Assembly (NCBI GenBank): GCA_030150585.1
Contig: JASLFM010000109.1
Coordinates: forward strand, 1 to 6,496
DNA: 6,496 nucleotides
From: Acidovorax sp.
GTDB lineage: Bacteria; Pseudomonadota; Gammaproteobacteria; Burkholderiales; Burkholderiaceae_C
Direction of reading: 5' to 3'
Positions 1 to 5,780 of the stretch are shown one piece after another (the first letter of the stretch is position 1; each line of letters starts with the position of its first letter). Under the pieces are notes generated by a model. It worked only from the letters and a program-made list of their open reading frames with translations, did no database searches and was not told the DNA's origin. A program made the position numbers and the translations under genes.

Positions 1-486
1 CACTTCCAGGCGGCGCTGCTGGCCGTGCGACAGGCTGCCGGCCGGCGTATGGGCAAAGCGCTCCATGCCCACCCGCGCCAGCACCGATTCCACGGTCTGG
101 CGGTTGGCGCGTGCGCCGGTGGGCGGGTTCCAGCAGTCCAAGGCGTGCAAGGGCGCCACGCCCTGGGCGGCCAGCCGCAGGTTCTCTTGTACCGACAGCG
201 TCAGAAACAGGCTGGTGACCTGGAAGGAGCGCGCCATGCCGCGCTGCACGCGGCGGTAGTCGGGCTCTTGCGTCACATCGTGGCCATCGAATTCGATGCG
301 TCCGGCGCTGACGGTCTTGGTGCCGGTGAGCATGTGGAACAGCGTGGTCTTGCCGGCCCCGTTGGGGCCGATCACCGAGTGCACGGTGTTGGCGCGCACC
401 TTCAGGTCCACGCCGCCCAGGGCGACGAACTTGTCGTAGCGTTTCTCGACGCCCTGGGCTTCGAGCAGGATGGGAGGGGCGGTCAT
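1..486 (-). CDS. livG: Liv-type ABC transporter ATP-binding protein LivG (N-terminal part, cut by window edge)
   Basis: Cytoplasmic ATPase that powers import through the LivH/LivM permease pair. The 162 visible residues begin MTAPPILLEAQGVEKRYDKF and run in frame to the left edge without a stop. Walker A, GPNGAGKTT, is at residues 40-48. The Q-loop glutamine is Q89 in RSFQVT, and the ABC signature LSHGQQRRLEV begins at residue 152, close to the usual LivG form LSYGQQRRLE. Walker B and the switch histidine lie outside the window; the family is about 250 residues long, so roughly a third is missing. The start ATG overlaps the LivM stop as ATGA. It is preceded by a good Shine-Dalgarno, GGGAG at 498-494, seven bases upstream, so translation should be coupled to livM. 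LivG is favoured over LivF by the N-terminal sequence and by its position directly after livM. The transported substrate cannot be read from this subunit. Confidence 0.93.
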   Translation of the reverse strand, partial: MTAPPILLEAQGVEKRYDKFVALGGVDLKVRANTVHSVIGPNGAGKTTLFHMLTGTKTVSAGRIEFDGHDVTQEPDYRRVQRGMARSFQVTSLFLTLSVQENLRLAAQGVAPLHALDCWNPPTGARANRQTVESVLARVGMERFAHTPAGSLSHGQQRRLEV

Positions 487-1481
487 GCGTGTTCTCCCGT
501 CGTGCCCAGGCTGTCAGGCTTTGGCTTGCGCACCAGGCCCCACAGGCTCTCGCCCAGGCCCCACAGGCCGCGCTGCAGCCCCAGGCTCACCACCATCAGC
601 ACCACACCGAGCAGCAGCAGCCAGCGCGGCCACAGCGTGGAGAGCCAGTCGCCCAGCAGCACGTAGAACGCCGCGCCCAGCACCGAGGCCAGCAGGTTGC
701 CCGTGCCGCCGATCACCGTCATCACGAGGATCATCTCGCTCGTGTGGTACTCGGCGTTCGACAGCGGGGCGATGCCGGTCATCATCGCGTGCAGTGCACC
801 CGCCAGGCCGGTGACGGCGCCCGAGATCACAAAGGCCTGCAATTTCAGCAGGCGCAGGTCGTAGCCCACGGCGGCGGCGCGTTCCTCGTTGTCGCGCACG
901 GCCAGCAGCGTGCGGCCGAAGACCGAGGCGCACACGCGGCGCAGCAGCCAGAACGCGGCCAGGAACAGCACGGCCACGAAGCCGTAGTACTGCCAGGGCG
1001 AGGCCAGCGGCCACAGCGTATGGCCCGCCACGGCGAGCGAGGGGCGCGGAATGTCGAGCAGGCCGTTGTCTCCGCCCGTGAGGCCCGAGGCGCTGTAGGC
1101 GACGAAGTAGAACATCTGCGCGAACGCGAGCGTGAGCATCACGAAGTAGGTGCCGCGCTGCCGGATGGCGACCCAGCCCACGACAGCCGCGCCTGCGGCC
1201 CCCATGGCCACAGCGGCGAGCAGCGCCAGCGGCATGGGCAGGGGCCAGCGTGTGAGCAGCAGTGCCACCGTGTAGCTGCCCAGGCCGAAGAAGATGCCCT
1301 GCCCGAACGAGAGCAGACCCGTATAGCCCAGCAGCAGGTTGCAGCCCATCGCGGCGAGCGCGTAGATCAGCACCTCGCTGGCGAGCGAGCCCGATTGCAT
1401 GCACAGCGGCATGGCCACCACGATGGCCAGCGCGAGAAGAAGGTGGGAGTGCTTGAATGCGTGGGACATGGTGGTGTTCAT
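483..1481 (-). CDS. livM: Liv-type ABC transporter permease LivM
   Basis: Inner-membrane permease that pairs with LivH to form the translocation pore. From the first ATG it has 332 residues, a normal family length. Hydrophobic segments are visible around residues 14-31, 36-54, 60-77, 83-105, 112-130, 165-181, 214-233, 249-277 and 286-302. Family motifs are GYTGLLSFGQGIFFGLGSY (residues 52-70), RGTYFVMLTLAFAQMFYF (109-126), LTGGDNGL (134-141), the cytoplasmic coupling loop LLAVRDNEERAAAVGYD (192-208) and MTVIGGTGNLLASVLGA (254-270). The ATG at 1481 overlaps the LivH TGA as ATGA. However, the AAAGGA motif abuts that ATG and is better placed, 11 bases away, for the second Met at 1469 (MSHAFKHSH), so the protein may begin four residues later. 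The stop overlaps the livG start. A longer in-frame reading upstream to 2003 lies over livH and is rejected. The substrate is not determined by sequence. Confidence 0.94.
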   Translation of the reverse strand: MNTTMSHAFKHSHLLLALAIVVAMPLCMQSGSLASEVLIYALAAMGCNLLLGYTGLLSFGQGIFFGLGSYTVALLLTRWPLPMPLALLAAVAMGAAGAAVVGWVAIRQRGTYFVMLTLAFAQMFYFVAYSASGLTGGDNGLLDIPRPSLAVAGHTLWPLASPWQYYGFVAVLFLAAFWLLRRVCASVFGRTLLAVRDNEERAAAVGYDLRLLKLQAFVISGAVTGLAGALHAMMTGIAPLSNAEYHTSEMILVMTVIGGTGNLLASVLGAAFYVLLGDWLSTLWPRWLLLLGVVLMVVSLGLQRGLWGLGESLWGLVRKPKPDSLGTTGEHA

Positions 1482-2338
1482 CCTTTGCGGCCCAGCAGGC
1501 CGTGGGGGCGCAGCAGCAGCACGGCGGCCATGGCCACATAGATCATGAGGCGTGCGCCCTCGGGCCACAGCGTGCTCATCACGCTCTGCACGATGCCGAT
1601 GAGCAGGCCGCCCACGAGCGCGCCGCCGAAGCTGCCCAGGCCGCCCACGACCACGATCACGAAGGCCACGCCCAGTGCTTCGATGCCCATGAAGGGCTCG
1701 GCGCCGCGGATGGGGGCCGCCAGCACGCCCGCCAGCGCGGCCGTGGCCGCGCCCAGCGCGAACACCAGGCTGAAGATGCGAAACACGTTCAGGCCCAGCA
1801 GCGACACCATCTCGGTCGACTCGCTGCCTGCGCGCACCGCGCTGCCCAGCCGCGTGCCTTCGAGCACCCACCACAGCAGCACGGCGAGCACAGCGGTGAA
1901 GCCGATCACGAACAGCCGGTACTTGGGGTAGACGAAGCTGCCCCACATCACCACGCCCTGCAGCAGGTCGGGCACGGCAACGCTGTCGCCCAGCGGGCCC
2001 CACTGCAGGATCACGAGCTCCTGCACCACAAGCGCCAGGCCCACGGTGACGAGGATGTGGAACTCGTGCGCCTTGGCATACACATGGCGCAGCAGGAGCT
2101 TCTCGGTGAGCCAGCCCAGGGCGCCCACGGCCAGCGGCGCCACGGCGAGCGCGAGCCAGAAGCTCAGGCCCCAGCGCGTCATCTGGTAGCAGAAGTACGC
2201 ACCGAGCAGGTAGAAGGCGCCATGCGCAAAGTTCACGAAGCGCAACAGGCCGAACACGATCGACAGGCCCACGGCCAACAGGAAATACAGCATGCCGATG
2301 CCGATCCCGTTGATGGTCTGTAGCAGGTAGATGCTCAT
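1478..2338 (-). CDS. livH: Liv-type ABC transporter permease LivH
   Basis: Inner-membrane permease of the same HAAT-family importer; it forms the pore with LivM. Its 286 residues match the family's usual length. Hallmarks are the N-terminal LLQTINGIGIGMLYFLLAVG (residues 5-24), VFGLLRFVNFAHGAFYLLGAY (28-48), the cytoplasmic coupling region RAGSESTEMVSLLGLNV (169-185) and VVVGGLGSFGGALVGGLLIG (229-248), ending RPHGLLGRKG. About eight hydrophobic segments are visible. The ATG at 2338 is the only plausible start: upstream codons in this frame stay open but contain no ATG, GTG or TTG. No proper Shine-Dalgarno precedes it, only GGA at 2347-2345 six bases away, which contrasts with the strong site of the binding-protein gene upstream. 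A GC-rich hairpin lies in the 91-bp gap before it. Its TGA overlaps the livM ATG, so livH and livM should be translationally coupled. Confidence 0.94.
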   Translation of the reverse strand: MSIYLLQTINGIGIGMLYFLLAVGLSIVFGLLRFVNFAHGAFYLLGAYFCYQMTRWGLSFWLALAVAPLAVGALGWLTEKLLLRHVYAKAHEFHILVTVGLALVVQELVILQWGPLGDSVAVPDLLQGVVMWGSFVYPKYRLFVIGFTAVLAVLLWWVLEGTRLGSAVRAGSESTEMVSLLGLNVFRIFSLVFALGAATAALAGVLAAPIRGAEPFMGIEALGVAFVIVVVGGLGSFGGALVGGLLIGIVQSVMSTLWPEGARLMIYVAMAAVLLLRPHGLLGRKG

Positions 2339-2373
2339 ACAGGGTCCGAAACGAAGGGCGCCGCAGGCGCAGG

Positions 2374-2413
2374 CCGCCCCGCGCCCCGTGCGGACGGGGC
2401 GTTGGGGGGGCGG
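2374..2413 (-). promoter_or_regulatory. GC-rich intercistronic hairpin between the binding-protein gene and livH
   Basis: The inner stem pairs 2382-2389 (CGCCCCGT) with 2394-2401 (ACGGGGCG), 8 bp with a 4-base loop. An outer 7-bp stem can pair 2374-2380 (CCGCCCC) with 2407-2413 (GGGGCGG). A further small hairpin, GCGCC-GCA-GGCGC, lies at 2358-2370. In the minus-strand transcript no U-run follows, so this does not look like a full intrinsic terminator. It is better read as an mRNA-stabilising or partially attenuating element that keeps the binding protein more abundant than the membrane subunits, a common arrangement in binding-protein-dependent ABC operons. The pairing is seen directly; the function is inferred. 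Confidence 0.55.
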
Positions 2414-2429
2414 TGTGGCGGCTAGGGGG

Positions 2430-3635
2430 TCAGGCCAGCTTGCAGCCGGTCTGGTCGGGCGGCAGGAAGGACTTGCCGGAACTCACCACGTCCACGTAGT
2501 CGTCCTTGTTCTTCATCTTGGACTTGGCCTTGCCCTTGAGCAGGTAGTAGTTCTTGAGCACCTGGTGGTCGGCCTTGCGCACCTCCTCCTCGCCCGTGAG
2601 GCCCTGGTACTTCATGCCCTCGAGCGCGGCCACCACGGCCTTTTGGTCCACCGTGCCGGCCTTGAGGATGGCGTCGATCAGCAGCTTGGTGCAGATGTAC
2701 GAGCCCGCCAGGCTGTAGTTGGGGTTGGCCTTGAACTTGTCGGCCGTGCGCTTGACGAGGTCGCGGTTGAGCGGCGTGTCGGCCGTGTGCCAGTACTGCG
2801 CGCCGAAGTACACGCCATCGCACAGGTCGGCGCCCAGCGACTCGAACTGCTCCAGGCCCGAGGCCCAGGCGATCAGGATGGTCATGTTCTTGTTCATGCC
2901 GAAGCTGACGGCCTGGCGCAGTGCGTCGGAGGACTGGGCGCCGAAGTTCAGCAGCAGCAGCACGTCGGGCTTGGCGGCCACGGCGTTGGTGAGGTAGCCG
3001 CTGAACTCCTTCTCGGTCAGCGAGTGGTAGCTGTTGCCCACGTGCTCGATGCCCTTTTCCTTGAAGATGGCCTTGGCGGCCGATAGCAGGCCGTCGCCGA
3101 ACACGTATTGCGGCGTGATGGTGTACCAGCGCTTGGCCTTCGGGTTGGCTTCGATCAGCGGTCGCACCGTCTGCTCGATGGCGCCGAAGGTGGGCACCGA
3201 CCAGCGGAACGTGGCGCTGTTGCAGTCCTTGCCTGTGATCTCGTCGGCACCGGCCGTGGTGATGAAGAGGCCGCCCGCCTTCTCGGCCTCCTTGCCCATG
3301 GCCAGCGCCTCGGACGAGAGGATGCCGCCCGCGAAGAAGCGCGCGCCCTTTTGCTCGGCGGCCTCCTGCACCTTGCGCACGGCCGTGGCGGGCTTGCCCT
3401 CGGTGTCGAGCAGCGTGTAGGCCAGGGGCCGGTCCAGCGCCTTGCCGTACTGCTCGATGGCGAGCTTCATGCCCAGGTCGGCGAACTTGCCGTTGGCCGC
3501 GAACGCGCCCGACATGGGCACCGGGCAGCCGAACTGGATCGCGTCCTTGGACTGGGCCCAGGCGCTGGTACCCAGGCCCAGGGACGCGGGCAGCGCGCCA
3601 AGCGCGGAGAGTTGCAGGAGGTGACGACGTTGCAT
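2430..3635 (-). CDS. Periplasmic substrate-binding protein of a Liv-type ABC transporter (Peripla_BP_6, LivK-like)
   Basis: Captures the substrate in the periplasm and delivers it to LivHM. It has 401 residues. The signal peptide has an N-terminal MQRRHLLQL, a hydrophobic core and probable cleavage after AWA at residue 27, giving mature QSKDAIQFG. The twin arginine at 3-4 resembles a Tat signal, although the consensus match is partial. Type I binding-protein features include PVPMSGAFAANGKFADLGMKLA (residues 38-59, the first ligand-loop serine region), LLDTEGKPATAVRKVQE (75-91), TTAGADEITGKDCN (126-139) and QYVFGDGLLSAA (176-187). The start is supported by GGAG at 3644-3641, five bases before the ATG. 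It is first in the leftward operon and divergent from a FadR-type regulator. The family binds leucine/isoleucine/valine, amides, urea, benzoate and other aromatic acids. I cannot assign a ligand, so no livK symbol is given. Confidence 0.93.
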   Translation of the reverse strand: MQRRHLLQLSALGALPASLGLGTSAWAQSKDAIQFGCPVPMSGAFAANGKFADLGMKLAIEQYGKALDRPLAYTLLDTEGKPATAVRKVQEAAEQKGARFFAGGILSSEALAMGKEAEKAGGLFITTAGADEITGKDCNSATFRWSVPTFGAIEQTVRPLIEANPKAKRWYTITPQYVFGDGLLSAAKAIFKEKGIEHVGNSYHSLTEKEFSGYLTNAVAAKPDVLLLLNFGAQSSDALRQAVSFGMNKNMTILIAWASGLEQFESLGADLCDGVYFGAQYWHTADTPLNRDLVKRTADKFKANPNYSLAGSYICTKLLIDAILKAGTVDQKAVVAALEGMKYQGLTGEEEVRKADHQVLKNYYLLKGKAKSKMKNKDDYVDVVSSGKSFLPPDQTGCKLA

Positions 3636-3640
3636 GGGGA

Positions 3641-3644
3641 CTCC
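3641..3644 (-). promoter_or_regulatory. Ribosome binding site of the Liv-type binding-protein gene
   Basis: The minus strand reads GGAG-TCCCC-ATG, a core Shine-Dalgarno five bases before the ATG at 3635. It fixes the start and is clearly stronger than the site before livH. Confidence 0.7.
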
Positions 3645-3651
3645 GTGGTGA

Positions 3652-3666
3652 AACTGGGAAACAGTT
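3652..3666. repeat. Short inverted repeat in the leader of the binding-protein gene
   Basis: AACTG (3652-3656) and CAGTT (3662-3666) form a perfect 5-bp inverted repeat with a 5-base centre, GGAAA. It sits 17 bp before the start codon of the leftward gene, so it could be a weak mRNA hairpin near the ribosome site or a secondary protein site. Repeats this short arise by chance, so confidence is low. Confidence 0.25.
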
Positions 3667-3732
3667 GGTGGGTACCGGTCTCAGAGCACGATGCATGCCA
3701 ATTCGCGGCCATGCCTGCACGCTCCTTAATTC

Positions 3733-3760
3733 CTATTTATAGTGACAAATAGAACAAATA
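3733..3760. repeat. AT-rich cluster of inverted and direct repeats between the divergent genes
   Basis: CTATTT (3733-3738) and AAATAG (3747-3752) form a perfect 6-bp inverted repeat around an 8-base centre. ACAAATA occurs twice, at 3745-3751 and 3754-3760, with a 9-bp period. The block is markedly AT-rich in an otherwise GC-rich region and coincides with the predicted core promoters of both directions. It may be a regulator site or only promoter composition. Confidence 0.4.
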
Positions 3761-3764
3761 TGAT
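3736..3764 (+). promoter_or_regulatory. Candidate sigma-70 promoter for the FadR-type regulator gene
   Basis: A -35-like TTTATA (3736-3741) is separated by 17 bp from a good -10, TATGAT (3759-3764). This predicts a start of transcription near 3771 and a leader of about 105 nt before the ATG at 3876. The candidate palindromic operator at 3802-3816 would lie just downstream of the start point, a position suited to autorepression. The prediction rests on hexamer matching by eye. Confidence 0.4.
3736..3764 (-). promoter_or_regulatory. Candidate promoter for the leftward Liv-type operon, sharing hexamers with the opposite strand
   Basis: On the minus strand TATAAA (3741-3736) is a good -10 element, and 17 bp upstream lies a poor -35, ATCATA (3764-3759). 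Transcription would begin near 3729, leaving a leader of about 95 nt. The weak -35 suggests dependence on an activator or a low basal level. An alternative pair, TTGTTC (3757-3752) with TAGGAA (3735-3730), is weaker. Confidence 0.35.
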
Positions 3765-3801
3765 GCGTGCAAACCCTAGCGTTCCCAGGACGCCCGATGG
3801 C

Positions 3802-3816
3802 GGTGCATACTGCACC
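3802..3816. promoter_or_regulatory. Perfect 15-bp palindrome, candidate operator of the FadR-type regulator
   Basis: GGTGCA-TAC-TGCACC has perfect 6-bp half-sites around a 3-bp centre. GntR/FadR-family proteins bind as dimers to short dyads that commonly contain GT in one arm and AC in the other around a short spacer. FadR itself uses TGGT-N3-ACCA, so the geometry fits. It lies 59 bp before the regulator ATG and upstream of the leftward promoter, where one dimer could affect both directions. I saw no second perfect copy in the window. Binding is inferred. Confidence 0.5.
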
Positions 3817-3860
3817 AGGACAGCAAATGCAGGGGGCGCCGGCGGTGCCCGGCCACCCCG

Positions 3861-3867
3861 GGAAAGA
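3861..3867 (+). promoter_or_regulatory. Weak ribosome binding site of the regulator gene
   Basis: GGAAAGA lies eight bases before the ATG at 3876. Its first bases can pair in a small hairpin, CCCGG (3848-3852) with CCGGG (3858-3862), which would lower access. Poor initiation suits a regulator made in small amounts. Confidence 0.4.
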
Positions 3868-3875
3868 ACAGAACA

Positions 3876-4688
3876 ATGGCTACAACAAAGTCCGCTCCCT
3901 TGGCGATCAAGCAGCTCAAGCGCTCCGATCTCGTGGCCCAGGAGATCAAGCGGCTGATCACCGAGAAGAACCTCAGCCCCGGCGACCGCCTGCCGCGCGA
4001 GAGCGAGCTGCAGGCGCAGTTCCAGGTCAGCAAGGGCACGATCCGCGAGGCGCTCAAGTCGCTGGAGGTGCAGGGCCTCGTCACCATCTCCACGGGGCCC
4101 TCGGGCGGCGGCACCATCGTCGAAGTGCCGCTCGATCGCACGCTGCAGTTCATGCAGAACTACCTCTTCTTCAAGGAAGTGACGATCGACGACATCTACA
4201 CCGTGCGCCAGATGCTCGAGCCCGAGCTGGCCGCAGGCGCCGTGCCGCACCTGACCGACGCCGACTTCGAGGCGCTGGAGCACAGCATCGCCTGTTGCGA
4301 CCCCACGCAGAGCCATGACGACCTGCTCATCCAGCGGCGCGAGGACGTGAACTTCCACGACATCCTCGCGGCGGCCAACCCCAATCCGTTCTTGCGCTTC
4401 ACCTGCGAGCTCATCAACGAGATGATTCGCCAGCTCATCGTCTTCGGCAACCGCACGCCGCAGACCGAGCACCGGCGCTTTGGCGAGGCCAATGCGCAGT
4501 TCCACCGCGATATCGTGCAAGCCGCGCGGGCGCGCGATGCGCAGAAGGTCCGTGCACTCATGGAGCGTCACATGCAGGACGCGGCCAGCAGCGTCAAGCG
4601 CATGAAGGGACGCATTCAGGGCCGGCTGATCCTCGACGCGGACAGCCTGCGCCGCCCCCGGCCCGCCACTGCGCGCAAGCGCGCCTGA
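3876..4688 (+). CDS. GntR-family transcriptional regulator, FadR subfamily (winged HTH plus FCD domain)
   Basis: DNA-binding regulator of 270 residues. The winged helix-turn-helix spans about residues 16-85: SDLVAQEIKRLI, then the GntR core LPRESELQAQFQVSKGTIREALKSLEVQGLV (39-69) and the wing STGPSGGGTIVEVP (72-85). The FCD ligand-binding domain follows (about 103-238). It keeps the likely metal ligands D157 and H161 (DVNFH), H210 (AQFHRDIVQAA) and H232 (MERHM), so it probably binds a metal-chelated carboxylate as related FCD proteins do. A basic tail (RRPRPATARKRA) extends beyond the domain. The gene is divergent from the Liv-type operon and has a palindromic candidate operator between them. 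It is followed, without a terminator, by a Bug-family binding protein. Control of both uptake genes and autoregulation are inferred. The effector is unknown; the family includes sensors of pyruvate, lactate, gluconate, acyl-CoA and aromatic acids. Confidence 0.93.
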   Translation: MATTKSAPLAIKQLKRSDLVAQEIKRLITEKNLSPGDRLPRESELQAQFQVSKGTIREALKSLEVQGLVTISTGPSGGGTIVEVPLDRTLQFMQNYLFFKEVTIDDIYTVRQMLEPELAAGAVPHLTDADFEALEHSIACCDPTQSHDDLLIQRREDVNFHDILAAANPNPFLRFTCELINEMIRQLIVFGNRTPQTEHRRFGEANAQFHRDIVQAARARDAQKVRALMERHMQDAASSVKRMKGRIQGRLILDADSLRRPRPATARKRA

Positions 4689-4721
4689 GGCGTGCGCCAC
4701 GCTCCGGCCCGCCCATGCGGC

Positions 4722-4730
4722 TGGTATGCT
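4722..4730 (+). promoter_or_regulatory. Possible weak extended -10 element before the Bug-family gene
   Basis: TGGTATGCT fits an extended -10 (TG-N-TATGCT), but no recognisable -35 lies 16-18 bp upstream. The 75-bp gap after the regulator has no U-tailed terminator. It holds only a 7-bp stem with a 3-base loop over the regulator stop codon (4679-4695). Co-transcription with the regulator is therefore the simpler reading, with this as a possible secondary promoter. Confidence 0.2.
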
Positions 4731-4754
4731 GCGCCGCCCCCTGAAAAACGATCC

Positions 4755-4759
4755 AAGGA
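4755..4759 (+). promoter_or_regulatory. Ribosome binding site of the Bug-family gene
   Basis: AAGGA followed by ACCC and the ATG at 4764. It supports that start over the in-frame ATG at 4692, which lies almost directly after the regulator stop and would put 24 non-secretory residues before the signal peptide. Confidence 0.65.
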
Positions 4760-4763
4760 ACCC

Positions 4764-5762
4764 ATGAACCTCCCCCCTGCAAAGTCCCCCGCGCTCTGGC
4801 GTGCACTGGTCGGCGGCATCGCTGCCGCCGCAGCGCTGGCCGCGCCCCTGGCACAGGCGCAGAACTATCCCTACAAGCCCATCCGCCTCGTGATCCCGTT
4901 CGCGCCCGGCGGCTCGACCGACATCCTGGGCCGCCTGCTGGCGCAGAAGTTGGGCGAGAACATGCAGGCCACGGTGGTGGTGGACAACAAGCCCGGTGCC
5001 AACGGCACCATCGGCTGCGACTTCGTGGCCAAGGCGCCGCCGGACGGCTACACGGTGGTGCTGGGCGACGTGGGCTGCATGTCGATGGCGCCGGGCCTCT
5101 ACACCAAGCTGCCCTACGACCCACTGCGCGACTTCGCGCCCGTGAGCCTCGTGGGGCGCAGCCCGCTGGTGCTCACGGTGGGCGAGAACAGCCCGTTCCG
5201 CTCGCTCAAGGACCTCACCGCCGCCGCGCAGGCCGCGCCTGGCAAGCTCAACTACCCGTCGTCGGGCACGGGCGGCCCCAACCACCTGGGCGCCGAGCTG
5301 TACGCCATGCAGGCCAAGGTCAAGGTCAGCCACATCCCCTACAAGGGCAGCGCACCGTCGGTGGTGTCGCTCGTGGCGGGCGAGACGGACTTCGGCTTCC
5401 TCACGGCCGTGACGATTGCGGCGCAGCTCAACGCGGGCAAGGTGCGCGCGCTCGCCGTGGCGCACTCCGAGCGGCTGCCCTCCATGCCCGACGTGCCGAC
5501 GATGGCGGAGGCCGGCCTCAAGGGCTTCACCGCCGATGCCTGGTTCCTTGCGGCGGTGCCGGCAGGCACGCCCAAGCCCATCGTGGACCGCCTTTACGCG
5601 GAAATTGCCAAGGCGCTGCCCGCGCCCGAGGTCAAGGCCAAGCTCGATGCGGCCGGCGTGCTGCCCTCGGGGCTCGACCCACGGGCGTCGGCGCAGTTCC
5701 TGCGCACCGAGGTGGACAAGTGGCGCGGCGTGATCAAGACCGCGGGCATCACACTGGACTGA
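4764..5762 (+). CDS. Bug-family periplasmic solute-binding protein (tripartite tricarboxylate transporter family, TctC-like)
   Basis: Periplasmic binding protein of 332 residues, the normal length for Bug proteins, which typically bind small carboxylates or related solutes. A Sec signal peptide has an N-terminal MNLPPAKSPALWR, a hydrophobic alanine-rich core and predicted cleavage after AQA at residue 32. Family motifs in order are YPYKPIRLVIPFAPGGSTDILGRLLA (35-60, first ligand loop), VVVDNKPGANGTIGCDFVAKAPPDGYTVVLG (71-101), YPSSGTGGPNHLGAELY (164-180, second ligand loop), VSHIPYKGSAPSVVSLVAGETDFGF (188-212) and GKVRALAVAHSERLPSMPDVPTMAEAG (225-251). The start is set by AAGGA four bases upstream. 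It probably shares a transcript with the FadR-type regulator 75 bp upstream. No TctA or TctB membrane partner is visible, so it is an orphan binding protein here; such orphans are common in Burkholderiales and may act as sensors or use distant membrane subunits. The ligand is unknown. Confidence 0.93.
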   Translation: MNLPPAKSPALWRALVGGIAAAAALAAPLAQAQNYPYKPIRLVIPFAPGGSTDILGRLLAQKLGENMQATVVVDNKPGANGTIGCDFVAKAPPDGYTVVLGDVGCMSMAPGLYTKLPYDPLRDFAPVSLVGRSPLVLTVGENSPFRSLKDLTAAAQAAPGKLNYPSSGTGGPNHLGAELYAMQAKVKVSHIPYKGSAPSVVSLVAGETDFGFLTAVTIAAQLNAGKVRALAVAHSERLPSMPDVPTMAEAGLKGFTADAWFLAAVPAGTPKPIVDRLYAEIAKALPAPEVKAKLDAAGVLPSGLDPRASAQFLRTEVDKWRGVIKTAGITLD

Positions 5763-5780
5763 CAAGGCCGCGCCACAAAA

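Noticed and set aside
788..800. A near match to the candidate operator (minus strand GGTGCA-C-TGCACG) inside livM
   Set aside because: The spacer is 1 bp instead of 3 and one arm base differs. The sequence encodes conserved LivM residues (GALHAM), so it is explained by coding.
1482..2003. In-frame N-terminal extension of livM back to 2003
   Set aside because: The extension overlaps livH in another frame and is arginine/glycine-rich nonsense. The protein resembles LivM only from the Met at 1481 or 1469.
489..3086. Several long plus-strand open frames opposite livM, livH and the binding-protein gene
   Set aside because: Rich in histidine, glutamine, arginine and alanine, they mirror the codon bias of the minus-strand genes and show no domain or ribosome site.
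3670..3675. GGTACC palindrome in the binding-protein leader
   Set aside because: A 6-bp palindrome is expected by chance, and no extended symmetry surrounds it.
2422..3720. Open frame of 432 codons on the minus strand overlapping the Liv-type binding protein
   Set aside because: It is an alternative frame of the same strand. The binding-protein frame has a signal peptide, a ribosome site and family motifs; this one has none.
4692..4763. Upstream in-frame ATG for the Bug protein at 4692
   Set aside because: It would add 24 residues before the signal peptide and has no ribosome site, whereas AAGGA precedes the ATG at 4764.
3726..5765. A very long open frame (679 codons) on the minus strand across the regulator and Bug genes
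   Set aside because: It is the antisense shadow of two well-recognised plus-strand genes in GC-rich DNA. Its translation is low-complexity, rich in arginine, glycine, alanine and histidine, with no family motif.
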